A DNA stretch of 64,000 nt from positions 130,886 to 194,885 of the forward strand of contig CAJJDP010000113.1 of assembly GCA_905182995.1 (NCBI GenBank). The letters run 5' to 3'. Under the pieces are notes generated by a model that did no database searches, was not told where the DNA came from, and saw only the letters and a program-made list of their open reading frames with translations. The stretch comes from Paramecium octaurelia (lineage: Eukaryota; Ciliophora; Oligohymenophorea; Peniculida; Parameciidae). Made by a program: the position numbers and the translations under genes. Below, one piece after another: positions 24,482-38,659 of this stretch (positions are counted from its first letter, which is position 1; every line of letters begins with the position of its first letter).

Positions 24482-26330
24482 ATGATTGTACCATTCAGGA
24501 CATCTTCAAATACGTTTACTTTAAATCTTGAAAGCATATAATTAAATAATTTTGAAATAAAGAACATGCAAAACATAGAAATTAACTATGGTGAGGTAGT
24601 TTACCATATAATTTGCCAGAGGGAGCATCTTGTTCGAGATATCTACTACCAATTGTACATCTTTACCAATGCTATAACTCTCTCAACTGTAATTCTATTG
24701 GTTTATGATCTAAATATAGGAGATAGAGTCACCAACTCCCAAATATATGGTTCCGATAAATCTAGAAAATAATATACATTGGGTAAAAAACAACTAGAGA
24801 GTGTTGACTCAATTTGGCATTGAGTACAAAGGAACAGTCAAATATTTCACAGCCCCAGAACAAGAGCTAAAAATCTTCAAGAGAATAGTCAAAAACAAAA
24901 TAATGTATCGAGAAGTTAGTGACTTCTACCAACCATTAAAACTCCTAGGCAAGGGAGGATCCTCTAAGGTACTTAATAAGACATAAACTTAGGTTTATTT
25001 GGTCCATGACAAGGACAATTCAGCCGAATTTGCATCTAAATGTATAGAGAAAAGATATCTCCGAGAAGACGGTGGCTATGTAAGAATACTTCATAAAACT
25101 ATTAGACTGCCTTATTCAATGAGATTAGTATCATGGCCAACCTCGACAACGAATAGATCGTTAAACTAGAGGAAGTGTACGAAGGAGACAATACATTTTA
25201 CCTCATACTTGAATATCTGAAAGGACCAAGTCTACATGATCTATGTAATAGTAGAAGTACCACACAACCTTTGAGTTGGGAACAAATTAAATAGATTATG
25301 TGGGTATAATCTTATGTTTAAATTTTTAGTAATTACTCAAAGGAGTGGCTCATATGCATAGTTTAAATATTATGCATCGTGATCTAAAACCAGAGAATAT
25401 CATGTTTAAAGAACATGGCTCAGTTTAAGGTCTTAGAATAGTCGATTTTGGCTTGGCCACAAATACAAATGTGGAAAAGTACCCATTTCCTAAATGTGGC
25501 ACTCCTGGATATGTTGCTCCAGAAATTGCTAATCTCAAAGATCTCACTGTAAAATACGATAAGATCTGTGATATGTTTAGTGTTGGTTGCATCTTCTATA
25601 AATTGTAAGCATTAGTCTGATAAATAGAATTACTTAGAAAGATTTATTCCCAGGAATAGACTACCATGAAATACTCAAACTAAACAAAAAATGCTATGTC
25701 AATCTTGATAATCTTCAAATGTTCAAAGCCCCCTCTTCAGCTGTTGAACTCATTTCTTCAATGCTCAATCCCAATCCCAGTCTAAGAATCTCAGCTTCAA
25801 GAGCCTTAGAACATTTATTTTTTGTTCAAAGTCCCCAAGCTGATATTAGAATTAGCTTTTAAACTAAAAAGCGACTAGACCCTTAGAATAAATTATGGTA
25901 GACTCAACTTTTCAAAAATATCAAATCTGATAAAATTCAACTGCCTGAGATCCCACTTAAGCTTAGACAATAAGCCAAAGAGGATGAGGTGATTGAGGAT
26001 GAAAAAATCACTATAAATGTTCCTGCCATGAAAAGTCCAAGATTTTAGTAATAAATTAAATAGAAAAATATCAATCTCATTGACAGTCAACCCTCAACTC
26101 CCAGAACAAAATAGATTAAAAAATATTCAACTCAAGAGTATGATTTATCATCTGATGCTTCATCGCCTGATTCTGCTAGAATGAGACCAACTATTGTGCT
26201 TAAAAACTCAACATAAAGTTCAGCCAAAGCTCAAACTCCCAGAGCTCGACCCAGCAAACAGATTATTTTGTAAAGGTAGATGTCTAATCAGCCAATTGAG
26301 GAAGTCAATGAAGAAGAAATCAAAGCATGA
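24482..26330 (+). CDS. Serine/threonine protein kinase, CAMK-like
   Basis: Protein of 564 residues encoded by seven exons. Introns are 24596-24619, 24689-24719, 24970-24993, 25080-25105, 25304-25329 and 25605-25627; 1695 nt remain, 565 codons. An N-terminal region of about 110 residues, possibly a PH-like fold as in related ciliate kinases, precedes the kinase domain. Visible kinase motifs: glycine loop LLGKGGSSKVYLVHD, Lys in FASKCIEK, catalytic loop HRDLKPENIMF, DFGLA, activation segment CGTPGYVAPEI, and DMFSVGCIFYKL. All catalytic residues are present, so it should be active. A charged, Ser/Pro-rich tail of about 150 residues follows and may be regulatory. Confidence 0.9.
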
Positions 26331-26743
26331 TCAAAATTGAAGTTAATTTGAATTATATATTGAAATTATATTGTTTATAAATTTAAATTAAAATTTAAGT
26401 TAAATCTATTAGAATAACCATAGTATATTAAGGCTAATTGTCATTAATATTTAACAATATTAGTAAGTAAGTAATCATTATTTATGAGACAAAATAATAG
26501 TTTGATTCATTATCCTATTTAATTTATAAATTGTTACTTCAAAATCAAAAGTTGAATCTATATAGTGAATAACTTTGTGTCCATTAATTTTAAGCTCAAA
26601 TTCATGAAACATTAAAATCAATTTTGGAAATGAATATCTATAATTATCTTTAATTAATACATATAATAAATTTAAAATTATGAAATCAGAAAATAAAAGA
26701 AAAACATATAAAATGAATAAATGTTATATTTTGATTAGAATAA
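26331..26743. other. Intergenic region between convergent genes
   Basis: 413 bp, strongly AT-rich, between the stop codons of the kinase and the Rab gene. No gene seen. Confidence 0.5.
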
Positions 26744-27509
<766 letters not shown>

Positions 27510-28921
27510 TTATGATTTTTTTCTATATTTTAAATATTTAAATATTTAATTATCATTCCAAGCAACATTTATACTTCCCAAAATCACATCAATCCTACAT
27601 CACTCCCACCTCACATACACTAATCTATCAAAAAATCCACTCCTCTAAACTTAACTATCCATTATTTTTAAGAAATTTAAAGAATTTATTGAATTGTCAC
27701 ATCAAATAATTAATCTAATTAACTTTTTATAGCGATTTCTTAGAAAATATCACATCAATTGATATCCCTAAAGAGTTTACTATTTAACAAGAAAATTTTA
27801 TTAAAGATTAGAAAATGTTTATGTCTAAAACAATATTAGTATAGTTCTCTATTGTTTAAACTCCTTTTCTAACAAATAAAGATCGATATAATAGGATCTG
27901 TTAATAAAAATTTGGATTTAAAAAAATTATCAATAATAAACAAGACTTGGTTTTTAATAATGAATACTCTATCAATATATGTGTTATCTAAATAAAGTAA
28001 AGTATCAAGGAGTATGCTATAAACTAGAAATATTATTTAATATTATTATGATTAACAATTACGAATATACCTAGGTTACACTTTAAATAATTTTAGAGTT
28101 TAACTTAAAACACTTAACTAATTGAATTGTTATTACAGATTGTACATTAAAAGTCATCATGTCTATATCAGTTTTTTAATAATACCTTTGGAATGATAAA
28201 ATAGACTAAAATCATATTATAATAATGTTTCTGTTTTCCTTAATACATTAATTATTTTATATTAATTCCATAAGGAAAAATTTATTTCACCTTACTCATA
28301 AATAACAAGGAGAAAAAGGAAAGATTATATGTTAAAGATGTCAACTTTGTAAATTCTTAAGCATATAAGGGATCATACACATTATCATTTAAAAGATACA
28401 AGTTGATCCCAAATTTAATAGGAAAATTGAAGATAAGCTTGAAATTTAGAATTATAAAAACAAAGGAGTGTTTAAATAAAAATTAAATAAAAATTAACAA
28501 TGAGAAATCAAGAATTTTCAATATACATTGGATCTAATATTCATACACAAATGGAGAGAACAACACTTTTATAAATTCATAAAATTAAGAAATTTTTTGA
28601 ATCAATATTTTAGTTATTCTAGTCCTATTCAATAAGAATGACATAAAATGCAAAGCATATAATATAATACAATATGTCGGTTAGGAAGAGTTTAAAATGG
28701 AGATCATAATTTAATTTCAGAAGATGTAGGATGATTAATGAAATTCTAAATTTCTGTATTAGGAATAGTAAGCATAAACTATTTCAATCACATGCTATTC
28801 TAAGTTATATTTATTTAGATTAAAATTTATAAAATAATAACAACGATAAAGGGTTTTATATCTTCATTTACAATATAATTAAGTTTATTATGACTTATTA
28901 TATAAATTATTATCAGAATCT
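27510..28921. other. Long intergenic region
   Basis: About 1.4 kb between divergent genes (Rab on minus, TauE-like on plus). A plus-strand frame opening at the ATG near 28195 runs about 135 codons, but this length is expected by chance with one stop codon and its composition is poor (Lys, Ile, Asn). Nothing else recognised. Confidence 0.4.
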
Positions 28922-30422
28922 ATGAGTTCGTTTTCGTGTTTATCAAATAAATACAGTCTTTTCCAAGGTAAAAGTACAATAGGTTGCAACAATTCAACAA
29001 ATTTTTGCGGGAAATTTTCTTCATGCGCCTAGGTTAGTGATGCAAATGGGTTAATAATGTCTGGATGTTGCAGAGAAGATTATCTATATCGTAGTGCATC
29101 CAATATCATAGTGTATATTCTGATTATACCACTAATTGGGATTGGCAGTTTGGGAGCTTTAGGAGGTATGATTGGAGAATTGAATATTAGGTGGTGTGGT
29201 TAAAAGGCCATTTCTGGAGGCTGTTTTAAATTTCAATTCAGGTCCTTCAGGAAATATAACTGCATGCTTGATGTTTGGAGCGCAACTGGTTAATTAGATA
29301 ATTATCACATTCTAGAAGTAATTACATTATGGAATTTTAGACATCCATACCATCCTCAGTGTCCGGCTGTAAATTACGAAGTCGGAATGATTTATGCGTT
29401 GGCTATTCCACTTTCTATGCAATTTGGAGAAGAATTAGCAAGTTATATGCCATTATTGCCAGTTTTAACCTTATAGATGATGTTTTTTATTGTCATTCTT
29501 CCAATTTGTTTATTATATGCGAAAAGACAAGAAGTTGTTGAATAAGAATTGGATGAAGATTACACTGATTCTCATATCTCTATGGCATCAGCTTTTAAAG
29601 GCTCAATCTAAGATGAAGCATAAGCAGCATTAGTGTATAAATAATTTTTGAATGAATCTCATTAAATCCTTCCTCTCATTCCTGTACTAATTGCTTTTGG
29701 TAGTTTTGCAGCTAACGAAGCAGTGATTCTATCAAGATCAACTCTTAGTTAAAACTCGCCTTATTTTCAATCCAATGAATAAGACCAAGAGTCTAATCCT
29801 AAATTGAGTCCATGCAATGTTTGGAATTTCTATATGATGATTCTATTGTTTGCTGTGAATATTTTGATTACTGGAACTACATTATTGGTATACAGAAAAA
29901 AAGAAGAAATAAAGGACACTGTCAGATATAAAATGAAAGAAAGATATTTTACACCAACCCGAAGATTTTTTAAAATATACGGAGCTGGATGTGCAACCGG
30001 TTTTATTGCTGGCTTTTTGGGAATGGCAGCAGGTTTAACCATGTTTGTAACTATGGTTTAATTTGGTTTGGTTGCAGCCTCTGCAGGAGCAACAGCAAAC
30101 TATGGATATTTTATTGTATGCTTACAAGTATTTGTATCATTCATTGTCAGCGATTCTGGAATGCCAATTGGTGATCAATTCTTTTTCTACGGAATAGGGG
30201 TATAATATCATAATACTAATTCATTAGATTGTAGGTGTCCTGGTCTTCACAAACTTAGGTTATTATTACATAAACAAATACAAAATTGGTCATATTTTAT
30301 TTTATATTGATTTTGCCATTGTAGTCTTAAATATTGCTGGTAACATTGCATGGGGAATAGAATAAAATGATAGATGGGGTTTTTATTCCATTGTAAATAT
30401 ATCTAACACCTGTTCTGATTGA
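28922..30422 (+). CDS. TauE/SafE-family membrane protein (copy 1)
   Basis: Polytopic protein of 474 residues of the sulfite-exporter (TauE/SafE) family. A Cys-rich lumenal N-terminus (KYSLFQGKSTIGCNNSTNFC) is followed by two similar membrane halves. Each half has the family's glycine-rich turn: IGSLGALGGGVVKRPFLEAV and, about 260 residues later, GFIAGFLGMAAGLTMFVTM. Three introns, 29166-29190, 29319-29341 and 30200-30227, leave 1425 nt, 475 codons. The family moves sulfur-containing or other organic anions in bacteria; the substrate in ciliates is unknown. A paralog with the same architecture and largely the same intron positions lies at 52132. Confidence 0.85.
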
Positions 30423-30987
30423 TTATTATTTATTTATCAACAATAAATTATTATAATTATTTAATTAATTTAAACGACTTTTTGTGAATTAGTCTCTAAT
30501 TATTGTTATAATACAAATACTATTTCAATTGTCTTAATGTCTTATTATCATGATTAAAGAAAAGAATAAAATCGAGCCCAAAAATTGGCTTCACTAACTT
30601 ATAACATTATTGCAATGATAGAAATAATGTGAGATTTTTATTAGATATATTTTATCTTTTTTTTGGATAAATTATAAACACATTTAAAACCAAATAGGCA
30701 TAATGTTTAGCAAGTATCCAAATTATAAATTTAAATTGTAATTTATTGAAAAAATAATGTAATCATAGGAGTGAAAACTTATGTTTGTGGTTGTCAATTA
30801 TCATAATTGTTAGGGTTTTTAAGCATGAATTGCTTATAGAAAAGTTAAGAATGAATAAATGTTTGATTGATGACATTCTTTATTTTTATTATTAATGAAT
30901 TTTAATATTAAGCGGGTGTTTTCTAATCAATTAAGCGAATAAAATCAATTGGTTATTGTTTTTGGATAAGTCATAAATTGCTTGAAA
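30423..30987. other. Intergenic region
   Basis: 565 bp of AT-rich sequence between two plus-strand genes, with no recognisable frame or motif. Confidence 0.5.
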
Positions 30988-31719
30988 ATGACTTCTCAGC
31001 AATATTGCATTACTATCACGGATAACTTTGGTAATTTAGAGTTTTGGTGGCATCATGACATTTCAATTGGTATTTATGTTGAAGTTTTGGGTACATATTA
31101 GCAGAAGATTTTTAATGATATTAAATTTAATAAGATATATGCCAAAAGAATCAGTATTCAATTATAATATTTAGAAATATTTGACTCATCCAATAGCTAT
31201 ATGTTATGTTTTTTGGAAACCATTTTCGAGTAAAAGAAAGAACAGAAATAGGAGAAACAGTTATAATTTCAGAATCAAATTTTGGTTGTGAACCACTCAT
31301 AAGAGCTCACAACTGAAATAGCAGTTTACTACTTAAAATTAATTGGAGGCAAATATTTAAAGAATTATGAAATGAAAGATGATTATATAGTTAATTTTAA
31401 AGGGGAGGAATTTGAGGACATGATATATTCAAAAGAGGAACTGAAGATGTCAATTCAAATTTTGCAAAGTGTTGGTATTTTTAATGGAAATGTTGTGTGT
31501 AAATAAGAGTTTTTTAACATGATTAACTTAGTGAAGAGTATATTAAGTGATGGGAAAGCACTGAGTATTAAGGAGTGCACTAAAAAAATAAATGATTATT
31601 ATTTATTTAAAGGATATTAATTGTTTACAGAAGAGATATCTGTTTGCATTTTTAATTTATTTCTCTTGAATTATGTATGCATTTAGGATTCAAGTAATAC
31701 AATAATGATTAGAAAATGA
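30988..31719 (+). CDS. Unknown protein, possibly OB-fold plus winged helix
   Basis: Intronless frame of 244 codons. The N-terminal 65 residues look beta-rich (ITITDNFGNLEFWWHHD, IGIYVEVLGTYQQKIFND, YAKRISIQLQYLEIF), similar in strand pattern to the OB folds of RPA2/STN1-type proteins. A charged Gln/Lys segment near residue 95 leads to a helical C-terminal half (ELKMSIQILQSVGIFNG, EFFNMINLVKSIL) that could be a winged helix. The OB-fold reading is tentative. Its stop lies 55 bp from the stop of the large convergent gene. Confidence 0.6.
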
Positions 31720-31774
31720 TGACTACTAATTATTTATTAAAAATAATAATAATAATAATTTATGATTGTTTATA

Positions 31775-34700
31775 TCATTCTTCATTTTCTTAGATTAAAT
31801 TGACAGATCCTTCGACTTATAAGAATGTTCCACCACCCTTGATGATTCTGCCTGAGTTAAATCCTTGGTTGGCAAGTAGAGCTGACAAGATTCTATCAGG
31901 AGGAGGTGCAGGATCAACTGGCCACTCTCTTGGTTCTGGAGTTGTAGTAAATGCACCATCGCCGATACCCAAGTACCAATCAAAGGCTTCACCCTAAAGA
32001 AATGAGAAAGATGAATACATCAAATTGTTTGCCATAGCCATCCTCAGAGAAGAACACACTCAAATAATTAGGAACAAAGTGATAGATCTCCTCAAACAAA
32101 TAGGAGTTGGCTGTTTGATCGATTTAACGAATGTAAGCATAGGCTTATTTAAGATGGAAGGAATATCCAAAGTAGAAGTATGTCCATTTACCCCAATATT
32201 TACCAATTTCAAATTTCTTGTCGACTAAAGATATAAATATAAATAAATACTTGAACCAACATCATCATCTGCAGTTTCAATATCTCCATAATCATAAGTA
32301 CTGAAATACCAGACACCTTTATCAATGAAGATGGAAAGAGTTCTATCTCCAGCATTGTCATTATCAGCTTAGATATCTGGAGTATTTTATGTGACTCTGA
32401 CAAGTGAAGTCCAATCAGTGACATTCTTTAATTTATTACCCTTAGCAAATCCATAAACACTGTATTCAAAGACACCACTGTACTTCTCTTCATATGATTT
32501 GAACACTCTTTAAGTCATCTTAGCTTTCTCTACTTAGACTGGTTCGTTATCTTATTTATCTTTGTATGGTGGATAAGGTCTGAATTTAGGTACAATAACA
32601 TTGAGTAAATCTTCGCTTGAATCAATGTAACTGTTCTTGCCCAAAAATGCTCTTGGATCAAACAATTTACCTTAGAAGGCTGAATGTCCAAATTCTTTCT
32701 TTCCAATAACGAGTCTGGCATAATCTCTCAACAACCAATGTTTGGCACTATCAATTTCGACTCTCTTAACAACATTTTAATGAGTAAGATACACATATCC
32801 AATACCCTTTGGTCCAGTTGGAATTCTCTTGTAGCAGAAATAGACGAAATTCCAATATCCTTCTAATTCCTTATCAAACTTAGTTCCTGTTGTGATATCA
32901 TTCTTATCAAGAACTGCATCATAAGTACTGAACTTATATTCTCCTCTTCCTACAAATGCTGATACTGTTCTGTCTCCATTCTTATTAGCATCTTCATATT
33001 AAGCATTTGTTGTGAATCTAAATATGGAGTGAGATTCAGCTTTTTCTAACAAAATGAATGGATAGTTCATCAACCATCTAGTCCATAAACCAATACCATA
33101 TTCATAAATGGCTTCAATGTCAGATCCTGGGAAATTAGCTTATGTGAATTCAACATCCNAGTAGAGCTGACAAGATTCTATCAGGAGGAGGTGCAGGATC
33201 AACTGGCCACTCTCTTGGTTCTGGAGTTGTAGTAAATGCACCATCGCCGATACCCAAGTACCAATCAAAGGCTTCACCCTAAAGAAATGAGAAAGATGAA
33301 TACATCAAATTGTTTGCCATAGCCATCCTCAGAGAAGAACACACTCAAATAATTAGGAACAAAGTGATAGATCTCCTCAAACAAATAGGAGTTGGCTGTT
33401 TGATCGATTTAACGAATGTAAGCATAGGCTTATTTAAGATGGAAGGAATATCCAAAGTAGAAGTATGTCCATTTACCCCAATATTTACCAATTTCAAATT
33501 TCTTGTCGACTAAAGATATAAATATAAATAAATACTTGAACCAACATCATCATCTGCAGTTTCAATATCTCCATAATCATAAGTACTGAAATACCAGACA
33601 CCTTTATCAATGAAGATGGAAAGAGTTCTATCTCCAGCATTGTCATTATCAGCTTAGATATCTGGAGTATTTTATGTGACTCTGACAAGTGAAGTCCAAT
33701 CAGTGACATTCTTTAATTTATTACCCTTAGCAAATCCATAAACACTGTATTCAAAGACACCACTGTACTTCTCTTCATATGATTTGAACACTCTTTAAGT
33801 CATCTTAGCTTTCTCTACTTAGACTGGTTCGTTATCTTATTTATCTTTGTATGGTGGATAAGGTCTGAATTTAGGTACAATAACATTGAGTAAATCTTCG
33901 CTTGAATCAATGTAACTGTTCTTGCCCAAAAATGCTCTTGGATCAAACAATTTACCTTAGAAGGCTGAATGTCCAAATTCTTTCTTTCCAATAACGAGTC
34001 TGGCATAATCTCTCAACAACCAATGTTTGGCACTATCAATTTCGACTCTCTTAACAACATTTTAATGAGTAAGATACACATATCCAATACCCTTTGGTCC
34101 AGTTGGAATTCTCTTGTAGCAGAAATAGACGAAATTCCAATATCCTTCTAATTCCTTATCAAACTTGGTTCCTGTTGTGATGTCATTCTTATCAAGAACT
34201 GCATCATAAGTACTGAACTTATATTCTCCTCTTCCTACAAATGCTGATACTGTTCTGTCTCCATTCTTATTAGCATCTTCATATTAAGCATTTGTTGTGA
34301 ATCTAAATATGGAGTGAGATTCAGCTTTTTCTAATAAAATGAATGGGTAGTTCATCAACCATCTAGTCCATAAACCAATACCATATTCATAAATGGCTTC
34401 AATGTCAGATCCTGGGAAATTAGCTTATGTGAATTCAACATCCAATGCTGGTTGGTCATCTTTAGCATATATCAAAGCATCAGCATCATTTTGAACATAG
34501 AATTCAAAGTAATTATTAAGTTTGTATGGGATCCAAGCTGGAAGATCAACCTCGACTTCAACCTTGTCAACATAGTGCCAGCATTATGTGCTGCCATAAC
34601 AAGCATGAACATGTCTTGATTTACCAACGAAATTCTTATTAATTCCATCCTTTCCGAAATATACAGCAAGGTATTTTGGAGAGAAGTGTAACACTTTCTT

Positions 34701-37700
34701 TAATAAACCACCTTTGCTCACATCTGGGAAACCAAAGAACCAACCAGCGTATTCATCTTATCTGGAATATCCAACCCAAATGTACATCCAAATTCCTCTA
34801 TATTCACCCAAAGCTATGTTGGTATTTCTATCAAGATTGAAATCAGTATCAATGAATCCAATGTCGTAGGTTCCAATTTCCATATCTCCACCTTTTTAAA
34901 TAACTGATAATGTTCTATCTCCTAATAAACTAGCATCTTTCAAGAATCCTGGCTCATTATTAGTTAATCTAATCACTGTTTAAGGATCAGTATTATCTAA
35001 ACTTCCATAATATTTGAACCATCCATATACTGAATATTATTCTGTTTCAATTGCTCCATCTTCATACACAAAAGTATCATATGTTTCAGTATCTTTGTTA
35101 TCGGCACCTTAGATTTCATAATCCTTTGTTCCTAATTCTTCATCAACTGGGACCTTGTATTATTCAATCCATGTTTCATATTCAGCAATTTCATTAATAA
35201 ATGATCCTCTACCAAATCTGACAACTGCATGAGCTATTCTTCCATTGAATCCATAAACAGTAGATTTCCATGATCCAACATAGAATCTAACATAATTGTT
35301 AGCAGGATCAGCATCAAATGGATCGAAAACTGTTCTTTAAACTTACTTCAATTTATTGAAATTAACATATCCTACTGCAATTTACTTCAATTTAGAATAA
35401 CTGAAATAGATGTAATTCCAATATCCATCCAAATTCTTTCCATAATTAACTGGTCTTCCTGAACCAGCCCAGAATTCATAATTTCCTCTTCCGATATATA
35501 CTGCAAATTCGGCTTCATCTTAATCTGTAAATCCTAATCTACCAACCAAAATACGCTCAGGTTTCTCATAAATTCTTGATGGATTTGTGATGAAGAATTT
35601 AGTCCACATACCGAATCCATATTCATAAACACCATCTGTTACCCAATCTTGCTCTTAATGAAGTAAAGTGTCATATTCAGATTCTGTTTTGTGATTCAAC
35701 CATTTAGGATCATATGTTTTCAATTATACTCCAGGCCATAATTTAATCTTGCCAGTCTTATAATCATCGAAATCTGTAGCATATCCCCATGCACCCTTTC
35801 CAAATCTAATTGTTGTATAGGCTGTCTTTCCATGGAAGAAAAACTAATGTCCTTGTCCCAAATATAGTGCCCAATATTTGGCTACAACATGCCAACCTTT
35901 GAATTGTTTCTCAACTTTGCTATCTGGCCATTCCATATAATATGAAAAATCTCCATGGTTATATCCAAAGTATGCATATGTCCATAGTTATTGTGATTCT
36001 TAAGGAATAATGACTGTCTCGTCAATGTCGCTGAACTTATCCTTCTCCTCAACTGTATATGTAGAAAATTGGTATTCATTTTATTCAGTTTACCATAATG
36101 AAAGTGCTTTTAATCCATGTGGAATTATTCCAACTTCTGGTTCATTGGATGTAAATCTAAATATAATTTAATGAGCTTTTTCGGATCTTCTTACATATCT
36201 AAACCAAGTGGATACTGAATATTCTCTGTATCCATCTAAATCCCATTTGAATTTAGGATCATCGACCAAACCATCATATTCAACCTTATCATAGTATTAC
36301 TTTTCCTAATACTCTAACTCGGGGTCTGTTGGGACAGTGTATTTGGTTTCAATCAAATTTTTCATCTCTTCCTCTGTCTCAACAAATGAATTCTTATTCA
36401 AGACAACTCTAACATTGGTGATGACTCCGTTGAATCCTTTGAATCCCTTCCAAAGTCCAGATTGGAATTTAATAGTTTTAACAATAGCTGGTTGAGTAAC
36501 TGTGAATGTGACACTCTTGATGACTTAAGTTCTACCCCAGTAAATATAACCATTGGCTTTTCCTTCTTTATATCCGAAATAGACATAAATCCATTCAGCA
36601 TCTAAATACTTGCCATAATCCAATTATAATTCAGTCACAACTTCTCCTTCAAATACTTAGAAATTATAGAATCCTTCTCCAATAGTTGTCACTAATCTAT
36701 TTGTGTCATCTCCACTCAAACCTCCAACAGCCAAGACCTCCTTCTTTTCTGCAATCTTAACCTTGCCATTGTATCTGAAATATGTCCATAACCCATAACT
36801 GTATTCAACTGATGTCTTGATTCTGCTATCAGGTCCATCTTCAACATCTTTTTCCCAAGGGGATGTTTCTTATGTAACAACACTATCAGTTCTCTCATCT
36901 AAAGTATAAACAAGTTATTCTAATTCTGGTACTGGTTCTGGTTCATCTGGGAATTCTAATCTACCAAAATCGTCGTCTTCCTCTTCAACTAATTCCTCAA
37001 CTATCTCCTCAACTATTTCTTCAACAATCTCTTCAACAATTTCCTCAACAATCTCTTCAACAATCTCTTCAACAACTTCTTCTTATTCTTCAACTTTTTC
37101 ATCATCTGGTGTTGGCTCTACAACAACTTCCTCTTCTGGTTATTCTTCAACAACAACCTCCTCTTCTGGCTCAGGTTAAGGTTCTGGCTCTGGTTTGGGT
37201 TCTGGTTCTGGTTATGGTTTAGGTTCATCCTCATCATCTTCAACAATAATAATGATTGGTTGTTCTTAACATCCTGGATATCCACAACTTGGTTAATAAG
37301 CACTTGGACCTGTAGCTGCATCAATCAATGTATCAATCAAATCTTCCAAAACATCATCTCCACAACCATCTTCCTCTTCAGATTCCCATTCGAATTCCTC
37401 TTCTTCTTCTACTTCTTCTTCTGCTTCCTTTTCTGGTTCAGGCACTGGTTCACATTCTTTAGCCTTTTTGGCCTCTTCAGCTAATCTTTCAGCTTCCTCT
37501 GCCCTTTTTCTTGCCTCTTCAGCTGCCTCTTAAGCTTCCTTCAATCTTCTTTATGCCTCCTCAGCATCTAAGCAAGCCTCTTCCTCTTTATTTTGAGCAT
37601 CTTCCAAGGCCTATTATGATGCTGCTGCTTTTTCAGCTGCTTCTCTGGCTTCTCTTGCATCTCTTTCAGCTTCTGTTTCAGCTTCTTATTCAGCTGATTT

Positions 37701-38588
37701 AGCAGCATCTAACTCTTATTCTGCTTCATGTTCCAGTTCTTCAGCCAATTCCAATTCCTTTTCAGCCTATTATTCGAGTAATTCAGCTTCCTCTGGAGTG
37801 ATATCAACTCTGTTCTTCAATTCTTCTAATTCTCTTGCTTCTTCTTCCTTTCTTCTTTCTTCTTCTGCTGCTGCTTCAGCTGCTGCTTTTGCTTCTTCTT
37901 CTGCTTATAATCTGGCATCCTCTTGTTCTTATTCTTTTCTTTTTTCTTCTTCTTCAGCTTTTGCATCAGCCTCTAAAAATGGTGCCCAATTATCTTTGCA
38001 TTGAGAAGTTTTTTCATTGACTCTAGTGGCCAGATCATAGAGTTAATCAATTTCAATAGGAATAGTATTTAGTTATAATTAGATTTCTGTTATTTGTTGA
38101 ATCAACTCAGAGATCTTGGTAGCAATAGTTTGAGCCAATTACAACTTGTCTTCATCACCTAACAAATAGATTCATGATTCATACTCTTTGCTTTATTGAG
38201 GACTTCCAAATATCCCAAAATATCGTTAATATCATACCAGGATGAAGTAGATTCAATTTGAGATAGTGATTTGAAATGCTTTGAGATCTAATGATGCAAC
38301 TATTTGACTTGAATAAACGATCCTCCTTGAATATGTTAGACAGTTAGCAAAACCCTATCCACCAATGCTTTGACCATTGCCAAAACCTACAAATCTCCAT
38401 CAAATCCTTCTTTGTGTTTCACGATGTCTATCCATTAATCGATGTCATGCTATGCTCCCAACTACTCTTTATAGCTTGGACTTTCACAAGTCCATCCAGA
38501 GGGATCAATAGATAAAATTGACTCCAAAGGTGTTATCTACGTCCTTGCAGACGTCTTGAACTGTAAAGACACGCTGACTAGCAGCCAT
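31775..38588 (-). CDS. Large coiled-coil protein with concanavalin-A-like (LamG-like) repeats
   Basis: If the duplicated block around the N at 33159 is collapsed, the gene is 5529 nt; removing introns 31994-32018, 32225-32250, 38159-38184 and a probable 34-nt one at 38537-38570 leaves 1806 codons. N-terminal helical domain (QITEIQLQLNTIPIEIDQL), then about 200 residues of charged Ala/Glu coiled coil, an acidic Pro/Glu linker with EEIVEEIVEE-type repeats, and about six beta-rich units in tandem. Each unit has patterns such as EYGYGLWTRW or EYSVSTWFRY, GDRTLSVF, YKFSTYD and LEGYWNFVYFCY, typical of a ConA-like jelly roll. It ends in a Pro/Gly tail. No signal peptide is visible, so a structural or cortical role is a guess. 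Confidence 0.75.
31875..33158. repeat. First copy of a 1284-bp direct repeat joined by one N
   Basis: Recurs at 33160-34443 with a constant offset of 1285. The copies agree except for about four single-base differences, all toward one end (for example 32882 a versus 34167 g, 32897 a versus 34182 g, and two near 33047-33061). Both lie inside the same reading frame of the large protein. Confidence 0.88.
33159..33159. other. Single-base assembly gap (N)
   Basis: One N between two nearly identical 1284-bp copies. Removing one copy and the N restores an uninterrupted gene of exactly 1806 codons. Confidence 0.95.
33160..34443. repeat. Second copy of the 1284-bp direct repeat
   Basis: Near-identical to 31875-33158, including the introns at 33279-33303 and 33510-33535. 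Upstream in the gene (beyond 34443) it continues into unique sequence. Probably a false duplication from unmerged contigs. Confidence 0.88.
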
Positions 38589-38659
38589 GCCACTAGCAAT
38601 TGCTTTAACATAAATATATTTATAATCCGTTTTTTATATATTGATTAGAATATATACAA

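Noticed and set aside
28194..28599. A 135-codon open frame as a gene
   Set aside because: With one stop codon and this base composition such a run is not rare; no motif, poor composition and no sensible neighbours.
36960..37260. Low-complexity GAA/GTT-type repeats as a microsatellite or CRISPR-like array
   Set aside because: They are in frame and encode the acidic EEIVEE and PEPEP linker of the large protein.
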